Shown: one piece after another, positions 59,191 through 64,000 of the stretch
Layout: each line of letters opens with the position of its first letter
Numbering within the stretch: position 1 is the stretch's first letter
Assembly (NCBI RefSeq): GCF_963678635.1
Contig: NC_087063.1
Span: 70,703,617-70,767,616 of the forward strand
Reading direction: 5' to 3'
Length of the DNA: 64,000 nt
Source: Symsagittifera roscoffensis
Lineage: Eukaryota > Xenacoelomorpha > Acoela > Convolutidae
Position numbers and translations under genes: made by a program
Notes under the pieces: generated by a model
Database searches by the model: none
Told to the model about the DNA's origin: nothing
What the model saw: only the letters and a program-made list of their open reading frames with translations

Positions 59191-59528
59191 ACAAAAAAAC
59201 AACTCCTACTGTACCTCAATTACCCAATTTACATAATTACTATCCGCTATCTTTAGTACCACGGAACTATATGAATACAGCTATAACAGAGCACATCTCT
59301 ACAAGTCATAGTTATCCACCAAGTCTAGTTACTCACATAATAGCCCATCAACCAAATATAGAAGAAACGTACAAACAAATCTTAGAACAGCCACATCGTT
59401 CTCAGAACAACCATCCTTTTAGCCCACGATGAGCCGCTAGATTGGATCCCCCAACCGTTCCCTAACATTCCAATCTCTGATCTCACTCTCTCTCTCCTGT
59501 ACCATCAGACACTAAAAATTTACCACGC

Positions 59529-60110
59529 ATGGGTTCTGATGACACTTCCACACACACAAATTTTCACACCATCTCACAATTTAACAATTCTGATATTGAA
59601 ACTCCAGATGAATTCCAAAATTCCGAGCCCAGCCCGTGCACTTTTTCGCAACCCCCGTTCCGCTCGCTCCATACCCCAACTCCCGATCAACCTTCCCCAG
59701 CCCGTTCTTCTTACACTGATGCAACTCCAATTCTCTCCCCAATGACAGGCGAACCACCCGAACCCCTAGCCCCGTCAATGAAGAACTCGAAAACTAACTT
59801 CATAATTTTGTAACCCTACAACAACAGCATCAAAACCCTAACACACTAACAATTCATCACTTATCGCAAACCATTACATCCTCCGAATCCTCTAACCTAG
59901 CATCCACAACTGAAGAATCCCGAGCCCACCGAGTATTTAAACGAAAACATCCCAATACCCCAATGCTTCCCAACCCCCGACCTTCTCGAATTTTTTCCGT
60001 TCATCCACTTCATACTAACACAAAAGCATTCCTACAAAAGTGCTTGCCGTTCTTTCCATAATACACTTACTACAAAACTACTAACAACGATCAACGAACT
60101 TACGTTGACG
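59529..60110 (+). pseudogene. N-terminal part of extra 3' ORF, Ser/Pro/Thr-rich
   Basis: A 94-codon frame from the ATG at 59529 to 59813 is Ser/Pro/Thr-rich and runs into continuing coding-like text in another frame (about 59780-60060, EESRAHRVFKRKHPN). This looks like the first part of the protein whose later part is the ORF at 60422-61144, with frameshifts between. No family recognised. Confidence 0.4.
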
Positions 60111-60421
60111 AGCATGCCGTGTTCCCACCACTTTCATGGACATCATAGTACCATTTCACTAACCCATTATCACTTCCATTTTATAATAACCAAGAAGACA
60201 ATAAATTATGTCACACTCGACTACATCACATGACCGCAGCACTTCACGAAAAACAATTCACAACCATCGGACTAACCCAAACACTAAATAAGAAGTTTGT
60301 TGTATAAAAGGCAAACCGATTTTCCATCAACCACTATGATCACGCTATTGCACGTTATATGGAATATACATTTTAAGAAGACGATACCAACGCTAATCCT
60401 CAACCAACTGAAAATTTTTTC

Positions 60422-61144
60422 ATGAAATTTCAATATATTTTTGACTTTAACTGCATGCATAAAAATTATGATAATATTATATCCACAGCACTTCGCGACA
60501 CAAAAGCCTATAATTCCAATTTTATTAAATTTAATCGTTTTTCACTAACTTTCATTTTCCTAAAACCAAAAGAACGTGACTTACACTGCCATCCTCAAAT
60601 AATGTTACGCACAAATCAAATTCACACATACACTTATGATAAATTTATCGAACACCACTACACAACTAATACACCATCACGAAACCCACAACATCGATTC
60701 ACATTTATTAACTCTATATATACTTCATCCTTTTTCTTGAACTTCACAGACTGTATAAAAGACACTAAAATGCAAGGCATCATCCAAAATTATGACCCCA
60801 TAAGACAAATGTATATATTCTGCCCACTAACCAGAACTTACAACGTAGATAAATCTCGCCCACTAATTGTCCCCCACGATTATATACGGCCTGTCGAAGT
60901 CCCAACCCTAGATTATATCCACAACACTAATAATAACAACCATAAGGCTTATAACCTAATTCAAAACATACCGCTTGAATTCTCACCAGGTAGTGAAGAA
61001 GAAAAGATCATCAAAGCGCTCGAACTTCTATGGCCTCTCCTACAAACTAAATACGTCAACCGCTTGCCTGCCAAACTCTTTACATCATCGGACACAATTC
61101 ACAATGTTTTCCCAAATAGATTTTCTGCCGACGATGACCCTTAG
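60422..61144 (+). CDS. Extra 3' ORF of the LTR element, 240 aa, unknown function
   Basis: The longest uninterrupted ORF in the window, ATG to TAG. It is rich in His, Asn, Tyr and Phe with few acidic residues until the C-terminal third (GSEEEKIIKALELLW), and ends SADDDP. There is no signal peptide and no long hydrophobic segment; residues around 97-105 (YTSSFFLNF) are only mildly hydrophobic. PLTRTYNVDKSRPLIVPHDYI in the middle looks globular. It lies after the env-position region and before the right LTR, where common Ty3/gypsy elements have nothing. Neighbouring pol domains are all broken, yet this frame is open for 723 bases. I do not recognise it. It might be a C-terminal fragment of a larger protein starting near 59.5 kb, or an acquired host gene. 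Confidence 0.55.
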   Translation: MKFQYIFDFNCMHKNYDNIISTALRDTKAYNSNFIKFNRFSLTFIFLKPKERDLHCHPQIMLRTNQIHTYTYDKFIEHHYTTNTPSRNPQHRFTFINSIYTSSFFLNFTDCIKDTKMQGIIQNYDPIRQMYIFCPLTRTYNVDKSRPLIVPHDYIRPVEVPTLDYIHNTNNNNHKAYNLIQNIPLEFSPGSEEEKIIKALELLWPLLQTKYVNRLPAKLFTSSDTIHNVFPNRFSADDDP

Positions 61145-62751
61145 TAAGTATAATTAAGTATTTTTAACTAATAAATTCCAAACACAACAAACAATTCTTA
61201 ATAATTATTTCACTTTTCTTTTTAGAGTTCATCACTCAATCTTTTAAAACAAACAAAAACAAATGAAAAATTGAAAACTCTTCTCTAGAAATTTTAATTT
61301 CATTTTAACAAATTGCAGTATGTAATTAAAAGCAGTAAAACTTACCTTTGAATAGCAGTAAATTCATATATTTAATCCTCTAAAGCAGTAAAACTTCCCT
61401 TTACATAGCAGTAGTTTCATGAATTTAAAAGCAGTAGAAACAATATTCCAATGTAGTCAATTCATAAAAAATTGCAATTAAACTGAAAAGCAATAATCTT
61501 TTTCCAAGACGCTTCTTTTATAAATTTGAAATCATTCACTCGCCCATAAATCATACACTCTTTCCACAATCGCTCAGCTCGCCCACGAAGAGTAGTTTAA
61601 ATAATGAATTTTAAGTTTCAACTCTCACTGATAATAACTCTAACTAGTTTTCACACATTTCAAACTTTCCTTTAACCCGGTTGGAAGGAATTATATTTTG
61701 CAAACAGAACTAACCAACGCAGCTGACTAACGTCACAAAACCACAAACTAATAGCATGACTAAGAAATTAAAACCCACGGTACCCAAACCAGATTACAAC
61801 CAGAAAAAAAACTGGATAAATTGTTCTTTTGAAAACCACTTTCAAGTTTCACCGCAACCAAATAAAACACAAAAAAGTCGAAAGACAAAACCAAACCAAA
61901 AATTTTATTTTTGAGAAAAATACACAGCCAAAACAAATTATAAAAAATGAAACGAAAGGTCAAACACAAAAAGAGACTCTGCACAAAGAGGCCATAAAAA
62001 TGTACCCCACTCCTGGCCTCACCAACCAGAGGGACGTCCAGAGCATGCTCTATAGGCAGCCTATTCCACCGCGCCACAACCACGCTTTGTGATACACACT
62101 CTATTTTTGCCAAGAGTTGCTCTAGTGTGAGCGACTCTTAAAAAATATTCAAACTAAAGTAAAACTCTTTTGCGATAACAATTAATAACAAATCATAAAT
62201 AAAACTTAATTAACAAAAAGTACTTATGTATGTAAACCATAAATGCAGTATTTAAAGATTTCTTAGAACCCAAGCAACGAGCAGCAAAGGAGATGACAAC
62301 CCAACTACTTACCAACTTTGGAACGGCAAATCTATTCGATTTGCTGCTTAAAGTCACTACCCTCAAAGGATTTATAGTATGGACTCAACATCGCAGCAAA
62401 GGAAAACCATTGAAGGAGACCAATGGTCAACTCGATGTTGACTGCACGTACCGATCCTAGTCACTTGGCACTTCACACGGAAAAGTCAAACTTCACCCTG
62501 CACGTAGTCTCGCTCTAAACTTAACGAAATCAATACATCATTGCATCGATCAGATCACAATCACCCAAGACTACCACGATCAACGATACCCATCTTGAAA
62601 CACAAACAAAACAATTTGTCTCCGTCTAACACAAACAACCACACTTCTCCTCTCTCCGAGAAGTCAAGGCTCGCAACTCCAAAAAGAAACAACATCACCC
62701 GTCCTTCACTACACCAAAGAATTAAAAACTAAAAACTCTCTAAACCCCGGA
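61145..62751 (+). other. 3' untranslated zone of LTR element, with short tandem repeat at 61325-61445
   Basis: Non-coding. AAAGCAGTAAAACTT-CCTTT-ATAGCAGTA recurs with a period near 54 bp (61325-61445), giving five AGCAGTA copies. A SINE-like insertion lies at 61990-62100. From 62270 to 62560 the sequence is less AT-rich without a recognisable ORF. No clear polypurine tract before the right LTR was found. Confidence 0.45.
61990..62100 (-). mobile_element. tRNA-derived SINE-like head
   Basis: Minus strand: GTTGTGGCGCGGTGGAATAGG contains a good RNA polymerase III A box (TGGCGCGGTGG). About 45 bases on, CTCTGGTTGGTGAGGCCAGGAG forms a T-arm-like hairpin with a degenerate B box. It does not fold into a normal tRNA, so it is better read as a SINE head than a tRNA gene. 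Confidence 0.4.
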
Positions 62752-63113
62752 TGGGCGGAATCAGTTCTAAACTAGTATTTATAGGCCAATTAAATTATTG
62801 ATGGATTATCAATATAAAATATTTATAATTAATCAATCATATTCCATCTCTAACATTGACACTTATTTCCAAGTGCTGAAACTACCTGTAGTTTCAGCAC
62901 CAGAACAATTTAAATAATACTTTGAATACAGTTGCTTTCCTTCTGGATAAACTCCAGGAAAAAGCTCGCATAAACCAATATACACTAGATCTATTGAGAC
63001 TAGGAGATATATGAGTAAGATTAAGATTGGTATGAGACTAAGAAGTTGCACGAATCTATCCGGCCGAAAATAAGATAGCGTGACGTGCAGACGGTGTACC
63101 TTATCTGAAGTTA
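62752..63113 (+). repeat. Right LTR (3' end truncated or diverged)
   Basis: Matches 44659-45026 in the same orientation and carries the same palindrome (GCTGAAACTAC-CT-GTAGTTTCAGC, 62875-62898). Similarity stops at about 63113, some 40 bases before the left LTR's presumed end, so the expected CA terminus and target duplication cannot be seen. Confidence 0.75.
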
Positions 63114-63153
63114 TGACAATCCGCATGCATTTCGTTACAGCTGCTGTAATCAT
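62863..63153 (-). CDS. Antisense ORF across right LTR, 96 aa, predicted membrane segment
   Basis: Starts with an ATG at 63153, outside the LTR match. The part from SDKVHRLHVTLSYFRPDRF onward lies in the LTR and includes the hydrophobic FVQLLSLIPILILLIYLLV. The left LTR has an equivalent open frame (44770-45087, no ATG at its start) that differs at about 11 of 81 residues. The replacement rate does not suggest strong selection. It may be chance or an antisense product. Confidence 0.25.
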   Translation of the reverse strand: MITAAVTKCMRIVITSDKVHRLHVTLSYFRPDRFVQLLSLIPILILLIYLLVSIDLVYIGLCELFPGVYPEGKQLYSKYYLNCSGAETTGSFSTWK

Positions 63154-63471
63154 GGGCAGCAGTGCAACTAAACATGGGCAAGGGTGCTGCTGCTCTTACA
63201 AAACATCAGAAAACAGGAAGGCACGTGTTCGTTAGTGCAGCGGCCCAAAATCAGCCAACAATCCGCCAGCAAGTGGCAGAGCAGAACCATTAACGAAAAG
63301 CTCTGATTCCGCATGCCCTAAAACTAGCTCTCGCGCATTTTGGTCATGATGCTGCTCTCCGACATTTTTGCTCATATTTTACCAGAGATCAGAAAGAATC
63401 TAATACTATTCAACGCGACCTTCCTGACTCAATCGCGAAAGCATTTTCTTTGTATCTCGAGTCACCACAAG
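63114..63471. other. Flank of LTR element, unassigned
   Basis: GC-richer than the element, with CTGCTG/CAGCAG clusters (63140-63200). No gene recognised. Confidence 0.3.
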
Positions 63472-64000
63472 GGGTATAGGACAACAGGCCGACGGGACTT
63501 CAGGCCGAAGAGACTTCAAGCCGAAATTTAAATTTTACAAGCACTTCAAAACAGTATTTTATCATCTGTAAAACGTTGCTTTTCAAAAATTTAGCAAGTT
63601 TCCTCCAAAATAAGCGTTGATTCATGCCAATGAATCACTTAGGATTGGCTTCCGTTAATAACATCAGCCGGTTTTTGAAATTGTTTTGTATTTCAAAATT
63701 TGATAAAAATTTTTTGAAAAAAAAAAAGTTGAGTTCAAGAAAGATCTTTCGACAACTATTTAGAGCATCTCAAAGGGTTGACTGACAAATGGTTGAAGTC
63801 GCAACATACCAATTATGAGTCACTATGATTGCAACATACCTGTTAATATTTGCGATGGTCTCAACATAACCATTTTGAGCTGCAATGGTCGACCCGACCT
63901 CGGCCTGGGTCCCATACCTAAACACTTTGTTATCAAAGTATATCCAAGCTATTTTTATCGTCTGAAAGCACACCCAGTTGAAGCAATTAACGCATGCTAA
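63472..64000 (+). mobile_element. Second copy of the GGGT...GGACA MITE (left part)
   Basis: GGGTATAGGACAACAGGCCGACGGGACTTC matches the left end of the outer MITE in glutamine synthetase intron 1, and similarity continues to about 63690 (ACAAGCACTTCAAA, TGTAAAACGTTGCTTTTCAAAA, CCAATGAATCACTT, CAGCCGGTTTTTGAAA). It lacks the CCCGGGTTGAC insertion and so shows the empty site. A weak right-end candidate, CTCGGCCTGGGTCCCATACC, is at about 63899-63918. Confidence 0.7.

Larger units (their letters stand above)
44659..63113 (+). mobile_element. Giant (about 18.4 kb) decayed Ty3/gypsy-type LTR retroelement
   Basis: Direct terminal repeats (44659-45052 and 62752-63113, about nine in ten bases alike by eye) bracket gag, protease, RT, RNase H and integrase remnants in that order, the Ty3/gypsy order. 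Beyond pol lie a long inverted repeat, a region in the env position, and an extra 3' ORF. Stops and frameshifts break every pol domain, so it is not autonomous. Its size is two to three times that of common Ty3/gypsy elements; the excess is a long 5' leader/gag extension and about 6 kb of sequence 3' of integrase. A nested SINE-like insertion adds a little. It is very AT-rich on both strands. Confidence 0.85.

Noticed and set aside
61760-62113. 117-codon minus ORF with hydrophobic stretch
   Set aside because: Overlaps the SINE-like insertion and poly-T/A tracts; the hydrophobic part is translated low-complexity sequence.

Overview
This is AT-rich, intron-bearing, transposon-laden DNA from an animal. 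A class II glutamine synthetase split into five coding exons, a CARD-domain protein, a tetraspanin, and BEL/Pao and non-LTR retroelement remnants together point to a metazoan, probably an invertebrate; I cannot name the species. A 200-base run of N (31516-31715) is an assembly gap.

Three host genes are supported. A single-exon tetraspanin (3225-3923, +) has four membrane segments and an atypical CCA in place of the CCG motif. A 92-residue CARD-only protein (8907-9185, +) starts exactly at a splice-acceptor-like site. A complete glutamine synthetase gene occupies 17268-27772 on the minus strand; its five exons join in frame to 368 codons and keep all active-site residues of the family. Its introns are full of small DNA transposons, including a four-element nest in intron 1 (25287-27471) whose order of insertion can be read from target-site duplications.

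The rest is repetitive. There is a 5' block of distinct composition (1-1570), two non-LTR retrotransposon tails (5053-5439, 8040-8660), a nested foldback element (10935-11790), a three-unit tandem array with internal ~94-bp repeats (12394-16404), a decayed BEL/Pao pol on the minus strand (about 32680-34398), and a four-unit array of 1.7-2.0-kb repeats (34945-42343), one unit of which has captured an RT fragment. A hAT-like MITE with an 8-bp target duplication lies at 42772-43176.

From 44659 to about 63113 lies one very large (about 18.4 kb) decayed LTR retroelement of Ty3/gypsy type. Its order is LTR, leader, gag, protease, RT, RNase H, integrase with GPF motif, a near-perfect 80-bp inverted repeat, a proline-rich and env-position region, an extra 3' ORF of unknown function (about 59.5-61.1 kb, including an uninterrupted 240-codon ORF), then the second LTR. 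Both LTRs carry a conserved hairpin and a similar antisense reading frame with a predicted membrane segment. The unexplained parts of this element are the best candidates for something undescribed.
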